Positions 43,369 to 51,346 of a stretch of DNA of 64,000 nucleotides are shown piece after piece. Source of the DNA: DASSJF01 sp035934535 (GTDB lineage: Bacteria; Sysuimicrobiota; Sysuimicrobiia; Sysuimicrobiales; Segetimicrobiaceae); NCBI GenBank assembly GCA_035934535.1, contig DASYXS010000005.1:7080-71079 (forward strand), read 5' to 3'. A program made the position numbers and the translations under genes. The notes beneath the pieces were generated by a model that had not been told where the DNA came from, did no database searches, and worked only from the letters and a program-made list of their open reading frames with translations. Within the stretch, counting starts at the first letter, position 1; every line of letters begins with the position of its first letter.

Positions 43369-44382
43369 GTGAGACCGACCGTGTTCGTCAGCCAGCCGAT
43401 TCCCGAGCCGGGTCTCGAGATTCTGCGCGAGGTCGCGGAGGTCACGGTGTTTCCGCGCACCGACCGCAACATGACCGAGGAGGAATGGATCGTCGCCGCC
43501 GGCCGCTCCGACTACCTCTTCGTCATGGGCGGAAACATCATCACCGGCAACGTGATCAAGGCCAACCCCAAGCTGAAGGGCATTTTCATCGTGCACCGCC
43601 GGCTGCCCCAGAACCCCGCGATCGACCTCGAGACGGCGCGCGCGCTCGGCGTGCCGGTCGTTTTTCAAGCCCCGTGGGAGCCGATCTACGACCACATCGC
43701 GGATGCCACCGCCGACCTCACCGTGGCGATGCTGCTCGGCCTCGCCTACCGGATGGTCGACGCCGACCGCTATACCCGCTCCGGCCGCCCGCTGCAGGAG
43801 CACACGATGGCACTCATGGGGCCGGGCGTCGTCGGAAAGACCGTCGGCTTGTTCGGCCTCGGCATCGTGGCGAAGAAGATGGTCCCGCGCCTCCGGCCGT
43901 TCAAGGTCGACCTGCTCTATACGAAGCGTACCCGCCTCAAGCCCGAGGAGGAGCGCGCGATGGGCCTCGCCTGGGTCGCGGACAAGGACGAGCTGCTCCG
44001 GCGCAGCGATTTCTTCTGCCTCGAAGTCGACTACAACCCGCACAACCACAAGATCATCGGGGAACGGGAATTCGCGCTGATGAAGCCGACGGCGTACTTC
44101 ATCAATACGGCGCGCGGCCGCCTCGTCGACGAGCCGGCGCTGGTGCGGGCGCTGCAGAACCACACGATCGCCGGCGCCGGATTGGACGTCTTCTGGCACG
44201 AGCCGCCGGGGTCGCCGGAGATGGCGCCGAGTCCGGAGTTCTTCACGATGGAGAACGTCATCCTCGCGCCTCACAACGGCGGGGCCACCTGGCTCGCCCG
44301 CGGCGAGCTGGCGAAAGGGACGGCGCGGCAGATCGTCGCGCTGATCGAGGGCAGGCGTCCGGACGGCTTGGTGCTGGACTAG
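43369..44382 (+). CDS. D-isomer-specific 2-hydroxyacid dehydrogenase (second copy)
   Basis: A 337-residue NAD(P)-dependent dehydrogenase. Landmarks are VGLFGLGIVAKKMVPRL (Rossmann), INTARGRLVDEPALV with the active-site arginine, DVFWHEPPG with the acidic residue, and LAPHNGGAT with the catalytic histidine. The GTG at 43369 has GTGGAGGTGGG upstream, and the protein then begins VRPTVFVSQPIPEPG, parallel to the homologue at 31538 (ITQPIPDG style). It leads the second module and is 16 bp before the amidohydrolase. Confidence 0.88.
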   Translation: MRPTVFVSQPIPEPGLEILREVAEVTVFPRTDRNMTEEEWIVAAGRSDYLFVMGGNIITGNVIKANPKLKGIFIVHRRLPQNPAIDLETARALGVPVVFQAPWEPIYDHIADATADLTVAMLLGLAYRMVDADRYTRSGRPLQEHTMALMGPGVVGKTVGLFGLGIVAKKMVPRLRPFKVDLLYTKRTRLKPEEERAMGLAWVADKDELLRRSDFFCLEVDYNPHNHKIIGEREFALMKPTAYFINTARGRLVDEPALVRALQNHTIAGAGLDVFWHEPPGSPEMAPSPEFFTMENVILAPHNGGATWLARGELAKGTARQIVALIEGRRPDGLVLD

Positions 44383-44398
44383 CGCTGTGCGTGCTCAG

Positions 44399-45409
44399 AT
44401 GACGCCGCGATCAATCGACGTCCATTTCCACGTGGTGCCGCCCGGCTTTGTCGACGCGGTCCGGCGCGGGGCGTTCGTGGAGACCGTCGAGTTCGAACGC
44501 GGCGGCGGCGCGGACCGGATGGTGTACCATGCCCCGCCGGACGTCGTGCTCGAGCCGGGCACGACGCTGCCGCCGCACCTGTACGACGAGCGGCTGATCT
44601 TGGACGCGCTCGACCGGCGCGGGCTGGACGCGGCCGCGCTCGGCCCGTCGCCCGAGGAGTTCTACTACTGGGCGCCGCCGGCGGTCGGCGCCCGCATCGC
44701 GGCGATCCAAAACGACGGCATGGCCGAGCTGGTGCGCGCGCACCCGGACCGGTTCGTCGGCCTCGCCACGCTGCCGATGCAGGATCCCGACCGGGCCGCC
44801 GCCGAGCTGGACCGCGCGGTCACGGAGCTGGGGCTGCGGGGCGCGGAAATCTGCACCCACATCAACGGCCGCGATCTCGATCATCCGAGCCTCCGGCCGG
44901 TGTACGCGGCGGCGGAGCGGCTCGGCGTGCCGCTGTTTCTGCATCCGCAGAACTGGGGCGACATGCGGCGGTTTCACGACTACGCGCTGTGGAACCTCGC
45001 CGGCTTTCCGTTGGAGACGGCGCTCGCGGCGTCCCACCTGATTATGGGCGGCGTCTTCGAGCAGTTTCCGAATCTCCGCGTCATCCTGGCGCACGGCGGC
45101 GGGTACCTGCCGTACCAGGTCGGCCGGCTCGACCACGGCTACGCCGCGCGGCGCGAGGTACACGAACGGCTGCCCCGCCGTCCCAGCGATTACCTCGCAA
45201 ACTTCTATTTCGACAGCCTGACGCACAGCGCGCTGTCCCTGCGGTTTCTGCTGGACCGCATGGGCGACGGCCACGTCGTGCTCGGCAGCGACTATCCGTT
45301 CAACATGGGAGACGAGCGGCCGGTGGACACCGTGCGGGCGCTCGGGCTCCCGCCGGACGTCGAAGCCAAAGTACTGGCGAAAAACCTCACGGGATTGCTC
45401 GGCCTATGA
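44399..45409 (+). CDS. Amidohydrolase family 2 (ACMSD-like) protein (copy 2)
   Basis: A 336-residue close paralogue of 36900-37925. It shares DVHFHVVPP, MVYHAP, AEICTHINGRDLD, LFLHPQNWGDMRR, AHGGGYLPYQVGRLDHGYA and GSDYPFNMGDE. The start ATG at 44399 is chosen because the copy 1 protein begins with the same MTPR-IDVHFH; a GTG at 44387 is the alternative. It stands between a 2-hydroxyacid dehydrogenase and binding proteins, the same company as copy 1, which points to a repeated pathway step. Confidence 0.87.
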   Translation: MTPRSIDVHFHVVPPGFVDAVRRGAFVETVEFERGGGADRMVYHAPPDVVLEPGTTLPPHLYDERLILDALDRRGLDAAALGPSPEEFYYWAPPAVGARIAAIQNDGMAELVRAHPDRFVGLATLPMQDPDRAAAELDRAVTELGLRGAEICTHINGRDLDHPSLRPVYAAAERLGVPLFLHPQNWGDMRRFHDYALWNLAGFPLETALAASHLIMGGVFEQFPNLRVILAHGGGYLPYQVGRLDHGYAARREVHERLPRRPSDYLANFYFDSLTHSALSLRFLLDRMGDGHVVLGSDYPFNMGDERPVDTVRALGLPPDVEAKVLAKNLTGLLGL

Positions 45410-45431
45410 TCACGGCAACGGGGGTGTCGGC

Positions 45432-46739
45432 ATGCTGAGATCCATGCGCGTCCGGTTGGCCGTTCTGGTGGTCCTCGCGCTTCCCGCCTCGCTCGCGGCG
45501 GGCGGCGGGATCGCCGCGAATTCCGCTCCGTCGGGCTTCCCGACGGGGTCGCTCACGCTCACGATGTTCGGCAGCGATGAAGCGCCGGGGTTCCACATCG
45601 AAGAAGGTCTGATCGCCGAGTGGCAGAAGCTGCATCCGAACGTGACCGTGCAGGCGGCGCAAACGCCGCTCGGCCCGGGGTTCCAGAAGCTGTCGACGCA
45701 GCTGCCGACCGGCGGCGGGCCGACCGTGTTCGCCGTCTTCGAGCCCTGGATCGAAGGGTTCGTGCCGTACATGAGCCCGGCGATCCCGGCGGCATTCGGC
45801 AAGGAGAGCATGCGGCAGATCTACGATCTCTACCTGCCGAATACGCTCCAGGCCCAGAGCCGCGGCGGGGCGATCTTCTGCCTCCCGAACTCCGCCCCGT
45901 CCTGGAGCCTGCTCATCAACCGGCCGAAGTTCCTGGCCGCCGGGCTCAAGCTCCCGCAGGACGTCCCCCACACGTGGGCTCAGGTCGCGGCCCTGCAGAA
46001 GAAGCTGACCAAGTATGAGGCCAACGGCCAGCTCGCGCAGCGCGGCTTCGGCGTCCGCTACACCGCCGGCCCGCAGTGGTACGCGATGCTGTTCGTGGCG
46101 TCGGTCGAGTCGCAGGGCGCCCGCGTGCTGGACCGGGACGGCAGCCCGCTCTTGACCTCGCCGGCGGCCGCGAAGGCGATGCAGATCTTCCAGGAGACCG
46201 CCGTCGCCCCGACGATCACGAAGGACGTGCAGACGTCGCCTTATCAGGACTTCGCCGACGGGCTCGACGTGATGTCGTACGGCGGGGCGAACGCCGTAAG
46301 CTTCGCGATCCGGCTCAATCCGGACCTGAAGGGGAACGTCTACATCGCCCAGCTGCCGAGCATCTCGGGTCAGCCCGGCGGTTCGCCGAAGTACTCGTTC
46401 GACTACTGCGTCAACAAGAACGCGTCCGCCGCCGAGCAGTTCGCGGCGTGGAGCCTGATCGACTACATCACAGCTCACGGCGTCACCCGCTTCGTCAACA
46501 CCGGAAGCTTCACACCGCGCAAGATCGTCTTCGAGGCGCCCGAGGTCAAGGCCACGCCCTTCATCGACGTGTTCATGAACGAGCTGATCCACGCCCAGCC
46601 GCTGCCGCAGACCACGCACTGGGGCCAGCTGCAGGGCGCAATTCAAAACGGCGTGCAGAAGGTCGTGTTCAAGAACGTGGCCGTTCCGCAGGCGCTCCAG
46701 GAAATGCAGCAAGAATACCTGCAGGCGATCGGCAAGTAA
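45432..46739 (+). CDS. Family-1 extracellular solute-binding protein (tandem copy A)
   Basis: A 435-residue binding protein with a Sec signal (about residues 1-33) lacking a lipobox. It carries FGSDEAPGFHIEEGLIAEW at the start of the mature domain and SRGGAIFCLPNSAPSWSLL and YSFDYCVNKNASA later. It is nearly the same as the next gene product over long stretches, so the pair is a tandem duplication. It is distinct from the 35579/40773 pair but has the same fold. It is 22 bp after the amidohydrolase gene. Confidence 0.9.
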   Translation: MLRSMRVRLAVLVVLALPASLAAGGGIAANSAPSGFPTGSLTLTMFGSDEAPGFHIEEGLIAEWQKLHPNVTVQAAQTPLGPGFQKLSTQLPTGGGPTVFAVFEPWIEGFVPYMSPAIPAAFGKESMRQIYDLYLPNTLQAQSRGGAIFCLPNSAPSWSLLINRPKFLAAGLKLPQDVPHTWAQVAALQKKLTKYEANGQLAQRGFGVRYTAGPQWYAMLFVASVESQGARVLDRDGSPLLTSPAAAKAMQIFQETAVAPTITKDVQTSPYQDFADGLDVMSYGGANAVSFAIRLNPDLKGNVYIAQLPSISGQPGGSPKYSFDYCVNKNASAAEQFAAWSLIDYITAHGVTRFVNTGSFTPRKIVFEAPEVKATPFIDVFMNELIHAQPLPQTTHWGQLQGAIQNGVQKVVFKNVAVPQALQEMQQEYLQAIGK

Positions 46740-46757
46740 CCCGCGGAGGTGGAACAG

Positions 46758-48062
46758 ATGCCTAGATCGTCGCTGGTGCGGTTCGCGGCCCTGCTGGCGC
46801 TCGTCCCGGCCGCCCTGCTCGCGGTGGGCGGCATCGCCGCGAATTCGGCGCCGCCGGCATTTCCGTCCGGCAGCATTACGATCACGATGTTCGGCAGCGA
46901 CGAAGAGCCGCAGTTCAAGGTCGAAGAAGACTTGATCGCCGGCTGGCAGAAGCTGCATCCGAACGTCACCGTGCAGGCGCAGCAGGCCCCGCTTGGGCCG
47001 GCGTTCCAGAAACTGTCGACGCAGCTGCCCACCGGCGGCGGGCCGACGATTTTCTCGGTCTTCGAACCGTGGATCGAGGGATTCTCCCCCTACATGGCGT
47101 CGGCGAATCCGGCCGCGTTCGGCAAGGAGAGCATGCGGCAGATCTACGATCTCTACCTGCCGCACTCGCTCGATGCGCAGAGCCGGGGCGGGGCGATCTA
47201 CTGCCTGCCGAGCGCCGCGCCGTCGTGGAGCCTGCTCATCAACCGGCCGAAGTTCACCGCGGCCGGCCTCCGGATACCCCAGGATCTCCCGCACACCTGG
47301 GCGCAGGTCGCGGCCCTGCAGAAGAAGCTCACGAAGTATGACGCGAACGGCCAGCTCGTGCAGCGCGGCTTCGGCGTCCGGTATACCGCGGGGCCGCAGT
47401 GGTACGCGATGCTGTTCGTCGCGTCGATCGAGTCGCAGGGGGCGTCGGTGCTCGACCGAGACGGCAATCCGCTCCTCACCTCACCCGCCGCCGCCAACGC
47501 GATGCGGATCTTCCAGGAAACCGCGGTCGCGCCGACGATCACGAAGGACGTGCAGACGTCGCCGTACCAAGATTTCGCCGACGGCCTCGACGTGATGTCC
47601 TACGGCGGCGTGAACGCGATGAGCTTCGCCATCCGCCTCAACCCCGATCTCAAAGGCAATATCTACGTGGCGCAGCTGCCGAGCCTCTCCGGTCAGGTCG
47701 GCGGGTCGCCGAAGTACTCGTTCGACTACTGCGTCAACAAGAACGCGTCCGCCGACGAGCAGTTCGCGGCGTGGAGCCTCGTCGACTACTTGACGAATCA
47801 TGGCAACCTCTTGTTTACGAAGACCGGCGCCGTGCAGCCGCGCAAGAACTTCTTCGATTCTGCCGAGGTCAAGGCCACGCCCTTCATCAACGTGTTCAGG
47901 AACGAGCTCACCCGCGCCCAGGCGCTGCCGCAGACGAAGCACTGGGGCCAGCTGCAGGGCGCGATCCAGAATGGCGTGCAGAAAGTGGTCTTCAAGCAGG
48001 AGGCCATTCCGCAGGCGCTCCAGGAGATGCAACAAGAGTACCTGCAGGCGATCGGCAAGTAG
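46758..48062 (+). CDS. Family-1 extracellular solute-binding protein (tandem copy B)
   Basis: A 434-residue paralogue of the preceding protein with a Sec signal (MPRSSLVRFAALLALVPAAL). The ATG at 46758 follows CGGAGGTGGAACAG; a GTG at 46749 overlaps that site. Identity to copy A is highest in the centre (for example QTSPYQDFADGLDVMSYGG) and drops in the last 110 residues (TKTGAVQPRKNFFDSAEVK against NTGSFTPRKIVFEAPEVK). It lies 18 bp after copy A and 21 bp before the permease gene. Confidence 0.9.
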   Translation: MPRSSLVRFAALLALVPAALLAVGGIAANSAPPAFPSGSITITMFGSDEEPQFKVEEDLIAGWQKLHPNVTVQAQQAPLGPAFQKLSTQLPTGGGPTIFSVFEPWIEGFSPYMASANPAAFGKESMRQIYDLYLPHSLDAQSRGGAIYCLPSAAPSWSLLINRPKFTAAGLRIPQDLPHTWAQVAALQKKLTKYDANGQLVQRGFGVRYTAGPQWYAMLFVASIESQGASVLDRDGNPLLTSPAAANAMRIFQETAVAPTITKDVQTSPYQDFADGLDVMSYGGVNAMSFAIRLNPDLKGNIYVAQLPSLSGQVGGSPKYSFDYCVNKNASADEQFAAWSLVDYLTNHGNLLFTKTGAVQPRKNFFDSAEVKATPFINVFRNELTRAQALPQTKHWGQLQGAIQNGVQKVVFKQEAIPQALQEMQQEYLQAIGK

Positions 48063-48083
48063 GCGGATCGGCCCCCGCCGTTC

Positions 48084-49073
48084 ATGAGCAGCGGAGAAAG
48101 CGCGCGCGACGCCGTCGCATCTCGACGGCTAGTCCCGCGCCGGCGGGGCCCCGCCGTTGACGCGGCGTGGCCGGAGGAGCGCCTTCTGACCAGAGTGCGC
48201 CGGCGGTGGTTTGGTCCCACCCAGCCGTGGTGGGGTTTCGTCTTCACCCTGCCCATCCTCGTCCTGCTTGTGGGCTTCAAGTTCTGGCCGATGGCCTATG
48301 CCGCGGGGCTGAGCCTCACCAACGCGAGCCTCACGGAACGGGCCTGGCGCTTCGTCGGCGTCCACAACTACGCGCGGCTGGCCCGGGACACCACGTTCGT
48401 CGGGGCGCTCGCGACGACCGGCCGTTATGTCGGCGCGACCATCGCGCTGTCGATGATCATCGGCCTCGGCCTCGCGGTGCTGCTGAACCAGAAGATCCCG
48501 GCGCGGGGCCTCTTTCGCACGCTGATCTTCCTTCCGGCCGTCGTGCCGATCGTCGTCGCGCCGATCCTGTGGCAGTTTCTCTTCAACCCGTACGGCCTGG
48601 TCAACGACGCGCTCAAGGCGCTCGGACTGCACCCGGTGAACTGGCTGCTCTCGTCCCAGGGCGCGGTGGAAGCCCTCGTGGTGGCGACGGCCTGGCGGCT
48701 GACCCCGCTGTGCATGGTCATCTACCTGGCCGGACTGCAGTCGATCCCGGCGGAGTTGTACGAGGCCGCGAAGGTCGACGGCGCCGGCGCCCCGCGGCGA
48801 TTCCGGTCGATCACGCTGCCCATGCTCAAGCCGACGTTTCTGGTCGTGCTCGTGTTCGCGATCACGTTGACGGTCCAAAACTTCGTGCTCGCCCTCGTCA
48901 TGACGGGCGGAGGTCCCGACAACGCCAGCACCACGCTGTCGTTATTCGTCTACCAGACTGGCTTCCTGGGCTTCCAAATGGGCTATGCGTCCGCGGCCGC
49001 CATTGTGATGCTGCTGATCATTGTCGCCTTTACGATGCTGAGCCTCCGCGCGCTCAGGACCGAGGAGGGATGA
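48084..49073 (+). CDS. CUT1-type ABC importer permease (UgpA/MalF class), second module
   Basis: A 329-residue permease with six or so membrane segments (first at WWGFVFTLPILVLLVGFKFW) and the EAA loop LYEAAKVDGAGAPRRFRSI. The first 30 residues (RDAVASRRLVPRRRGPAV) are encoded by a copy of the 41-nt double-hairpin repeat in antisense orientation, so the cytoplasmic lead appears to have come from the repeat. Conserved sequence begins near residue 33. It pairs with the permease at 49078. No ATPase gene is present. Confidence 0.9.
   Translation: MSSGESARDAVASRRLVPRRRGPAVDAAWPEERLLTRVRRRWFGPTQPWWGFVFTLPILVLLVGFKFWPMAYAAGLSLTNASLTERAWRFVGVHNYARLARDTTFVGALATTGRYVGATIALSMIIGLGLAVLLNQKIPARGLFRTLIFLPAVVPIVVAPILWQFLFNPYGLVNDALKALGLHPVNWLLSSQGAVEALVVATAWRLTPLCMVIYLAGLQSIPAELYEAAKVDGAGAPRRFRSITLPMLKPTFLVVLVFAITLTVQNFVLALVMTGGGPDNASTTLSLFVYQTGFLGFQMGYASAAAIVMLLIIVAFTMLSLRALRTEEG
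48107..48147 (-). repeat. 41-nt double-hairpin repeat, copy C (minus orientation)
   Basis: Read on the minus strand: a 5-bp stem CCCGC/GCGGG with a 4-nt loop, then ACTA, then a 7-bp stem GCCGTCG/CGACGGC with loop AGATG, then GTCG. On the plus strand the second stem is 48111-48117 with 48123-48129, and the first is 48134-48138 with 48143-48147. The spacing matches copies A and B base for base, while the 7-bp stem sequence differs, with every change compensated. It lies inside the N-terminal codons of the permease gene. Confidence 0.8.
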
Positions 49074-49077
49074 GCCG

Positions 49078-49950
49078 ATGAGCCTCGCGACCGCGGCCGT
49101 CCGCCATTCGCGGCGGGGGGCCGTCCGGGTACGGGAGCACGCCGTGACGATCGCGCTGCTGCTGCTGCTCACCGGCGTGACCGTCGTCTTTCTCATGCCG
49201 ATCTTTTGGATGGTCTCGACGTCGCTGAAAACCAACCGGCACGTGTTTGACCTGCCGATCCAATGGTTTCCGCACCCGGCGCTGTGGAGCAACTACCCGG
49301 CCGCATACACGACCGTCCGCTTCACCCGCTACTTCGTGAACAGCGCCATCGTCACGGGCAGCGTCACCGTCCTGAACGTGCTGCTCTCGGCGCTCGCGGG
49401 GTACGGTCTCGCGAAGTACCGCTTCCTCGGCCGGCACGTCCTGCTGGTCCTCATCCTCGCCACCCTGATGCTGCCGCTCGAGGTGGTCATGGTGCCGCTC
49501 TACCTGACGGTGCAGCGCCTGGGGTGGCTCAACAGCTACCAGGGCATGATCGTCCCCGTCGCCGCGAACGCCCTCGGCGTGCTGATGATGCGGCAGTACT
49601 TCCTGTCGCTGCCCGACGACCTGATCGCCGCGGCGCGCATCGACGGCGCGGGCCACGTCAGCACCTTCCTCCGTATCGCCGTCCCGCTGGCCTGGCCGGC
49701 GCTGCTCACGGTCGCGATCCTGATCTTCCAGTCGACCTGGGACGACTTCGTCTGGCCGTTTCTCATCATCAGCAACACGTCGAAGGCGACCGTTCCGCTC
49801 GCCGTGCAGACGTTTCAGTCCGCCGAGACGTCGAACTTCCCCATGCTGATGGCCGTGTCGTCGATCGCCTCGGTGCCGCTCACGCTGCTCTTCTTCGTGT
49901 TCCAACGTCAGATCATCGCCGGCGTCGCGACGACGGGGATGCGCCACTGA
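49078..49950 (+). CDS. CUT1-type ABC importer permease (UgpE/MalG class), second module
   Basis: A 290-residue permease with the family landmarks FLMPIFWMVSTSLKTNRHVF, AGYGLAKYRFLGRHVLLVLI and the EAA loop LIAAARIDGAGHVSTFLRIA. The ATG follows GGAGGGATGAGCCG, 4 bp after the partner's stop. It closes the transporter part of the second module; Dabb proteins follow 13 bp later. Like the first module, it must borrow an ATPase encoded elsewhere. Confidence 0.9.
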   Translation: MSLATAAVRHSRRGAVRVREHAVTIALLLLLTGVTVVFLMPIFWMVSTSLKTNRHVFDLPIQWFPHPALWSNYPAAYTTVRFTRYFVNSAIVTGSVTVLNVLLSALAGYGLAKYRFLGRHVLLVLILATLMLPLEVVMVPLYLTVQRLGWLNSYQGMIVPVAANALGVLMMRQYFLSLPDDLIAAARIDGAGHVSTFLRIAVPLAWPALLTVAILIFQSTWDDFVWPFLIISNTSKATVPLAVQTFQSAETSNFPMLMAVSSIASVPLTLLFFVFQRQIIAGVATTGMRH

Positions 49951-49963
49951 TGCTCCCGCACCC

Positions 49964-50656
49964 ATGCTGAGGCACACGGCGCTCTTTCTCCACCGGGACA
50001 CGATCAGCGAGGACCAGAAGCTCGCGATGCTGCGGGGTCTTGCCTTTCTGCGGATGGAGTGCGCGGGAGTGCGCGCCGGCGACTACGGCGAGGACCTGTT
50101 CGGCGGCTCGCGCCCGCTGCTCGCGGTGCCGCCGTGGAAGCGCACGCCGCGCTGGCGCGCGCGCCGGGAGGGCCCGCCGTGCAACTACGACGTCGCGCTC
50201 CACCTCGACTTCGACGACGAGGCGGCGCTCGCGCGGTATCGCGACGACGAACACCACCGGGCCGTCGCGCGCCGGAACGCCGCGGTCAACGTCCCGGACC
50301 TCACCGCGCGCATCGACTGGCGGTACGACGGGAACCCGCTGATCCGCCGCGGCCTCGTCCGCCATACGGCGATGTTCGTCTGGACCGCCGAGGCGGACGC
50401 CGCCGCGCGCTCGCGGGCCCTCGCCGCGGCCCGGACACTGGCCGACGCTCCGGGCGTCGTGTCGGCCGTCAGGGGTCAGATCGCGGGCGGCCCCGCGGCC
50501 AACGTCGATTGGATCCTGGACGTGCAGACGCAGGACCCGCCGGCGGCGCGCGGCCTGGTGGAGGGCCCGCGGTACGCCGAAGCGATGGGCATTATCGCGC
50601 CGGCGACAAAACACGAATGGACCGCGCGGGTCACGCACGTGATGCGGGGGTATTAG
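49964..50656 (+). CDS. Two-domain Dabb (stress-responsive A/B barrel) protein, copy 1
   Basis: A 230-residue protein with two Dabb-like half domains. The first starts MLRHTALFLHRD and the second VRHTAMFVWTAEADAAAR (near residue 130); RH plus a hydrophobic strand is the usual Dabb start. Middle landmarks are NYDVALHLDFDDEAALARY and DWILDVQTQD. It ends KHEWTARVTHVMRGY. The fold is ferredoxin-like. Members include polyketide cyclases, dehydratases and stress proteins, so a small lyase or isomerase is possible. It is 13 bp after the permease. It resembles the minus-strand protein at 51347-52039 closely (WTARLSHIMRG). Confidence 0.75.
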   Translation: MLRHTALFLHRDTISEDQKLAMLRGLAFLRMECAGVRAGDYGEDLFGGSRPLLAVPPWKRTPRWRARREGPPCNYDVALHLDFDDEAALARYRDDEHHRAVARRNAAVNVPDLTARIDWRYDGNPLIRRGLVRHTAMFVWTAEADAAARSRALAAARTLADAPGVVSAVRGQIAGGPAANVDWILDVQTQDPPAARGLVEGPRYAEAMGIIAPATKHEWTARVTHVMRGY

Positions 50657-50660
50657 GCCG

Positions 50661-51341
50661 ATGACGATCTCACCCCACTTGCGTGGGACTAGCCTGCGGG
50701 ATGCGCAGGCGTCGCCGGTCCTGCGGCGCGTCGTCCTCTGGCGCTGGAACGAGCGCGCGACGCCGGAGCAGCGGCTCCGGGCAAAGGAGGGCCTCGCCTA
50801 CGTCAGTTACGCGAGTCCCGTGCATGGCATCGACTTCGGCGAAGATATCGGCTTGACAGACGGCAACTACGATCTCGTGCTTCTCCGGGATCACGGGAAC
50901 AGAGCGTCCTGGGACGAGTACACTGTCGACCCGCACCACTACCGCGTCGGCGGCTTCATCGACACGATCACGCACGAAGAGGTCACGGCCAGGGCCGACT
51001 ACCTTTACAAGGGCCAGGCGTCGGTCCGGGGCCGGGTGCGCCATCTCGGGCTCTACGTCTGGCGCGAGGGAATCGACGAACCGAGGAAGCGGGACGCGCG
51101 GCGCGCGCTCGCCGCCTTGCGCGCCGAATGCGACGCCATTTATGCGCTGGAGGTCGCCGACGATTTGGGGTGGGCGAAGATGGGCCGGGCCGATCTCGTG
51201 CTCGAGGCGCACTTCGCGGACGAAAGCGGCGCCGCGGCGTTTCTGGCGCACCCCGCGTACCGCGAGGCCGCGGAACTGCTGGCCGGGTTTACACGCGTCG
51301 ACCGAACCGCCCTAATCCAGCACCGGATGAAGACCGGGTGA
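50661..51341 (+). CDS. Two-domain Dabb-like protein, copy 2
   Basis: A 226-residue relative of the preceding protein, more diverged. The domain starts are LRRVVLWRWNERATPEQRL and VRHLGLYVWREGIDEPRKR. NYDLVLLRDH and RADLVLEAHFADESGAAAF are the strand/helix parts. Residues 4-18 (SPHLRGTSLRDAQAS) are encoded by copy A of the 41-nt double-hairpin repeat, so either the repeat has become coding or the true start is an unusual codon further on; no ATG, GTG or TTG fits in frame between them. It follows copy 1 by 4 bp. Confidence 0.72.
   Translation: MTISPHLRGTSLRDAQASPVLRRVVLWRWNERATPEQRLRAKEGLAYVSYASPVHGIDFGEDIGLTDGNYDLVLLRDHGNRASWDEYTVDPHHYRVGGFIDTITHEEVTARADYLYKGQASVRGRVRHLGLYVWREGIDEPRKRDARRALAALRAECDAIYALEVADDLGWAKMGRADLVLEAHFADESGAAAFLAHPAYREAAELLAGFTRVDRTALIQHRMKTG
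50674..50714 (+). repeat. 41-nt double-hairpin repeat, copy A
   Basis: A 5-bp stem CCCAC (50674-50678) and GTGGG (50683-50687) with loop TTGC, then linker ACTA, then a 7-bp stem GCCTGCG (50692-50698) and CGCAGGC (50704-50710) with loop GGATG, then GTCG. It has the same lengths as copies B and C. The stems differ from them by compensated changes, which supports selection on structure or a mobile REP-like origin. It lies in the first codons of the Dabb copy 2 gene. Confidence 0.82.
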
Positions 51342-51346
51342 GCCGG

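Noticed and set aside
44375..44415. A GGACTAG string resembling the linker of the 41-nt repeat
   Set aside because: It is the stop region of the 2-hydroxyacid dehydrogenase gene, and neither the 5-bp nor the 7-bp stem is present around it.
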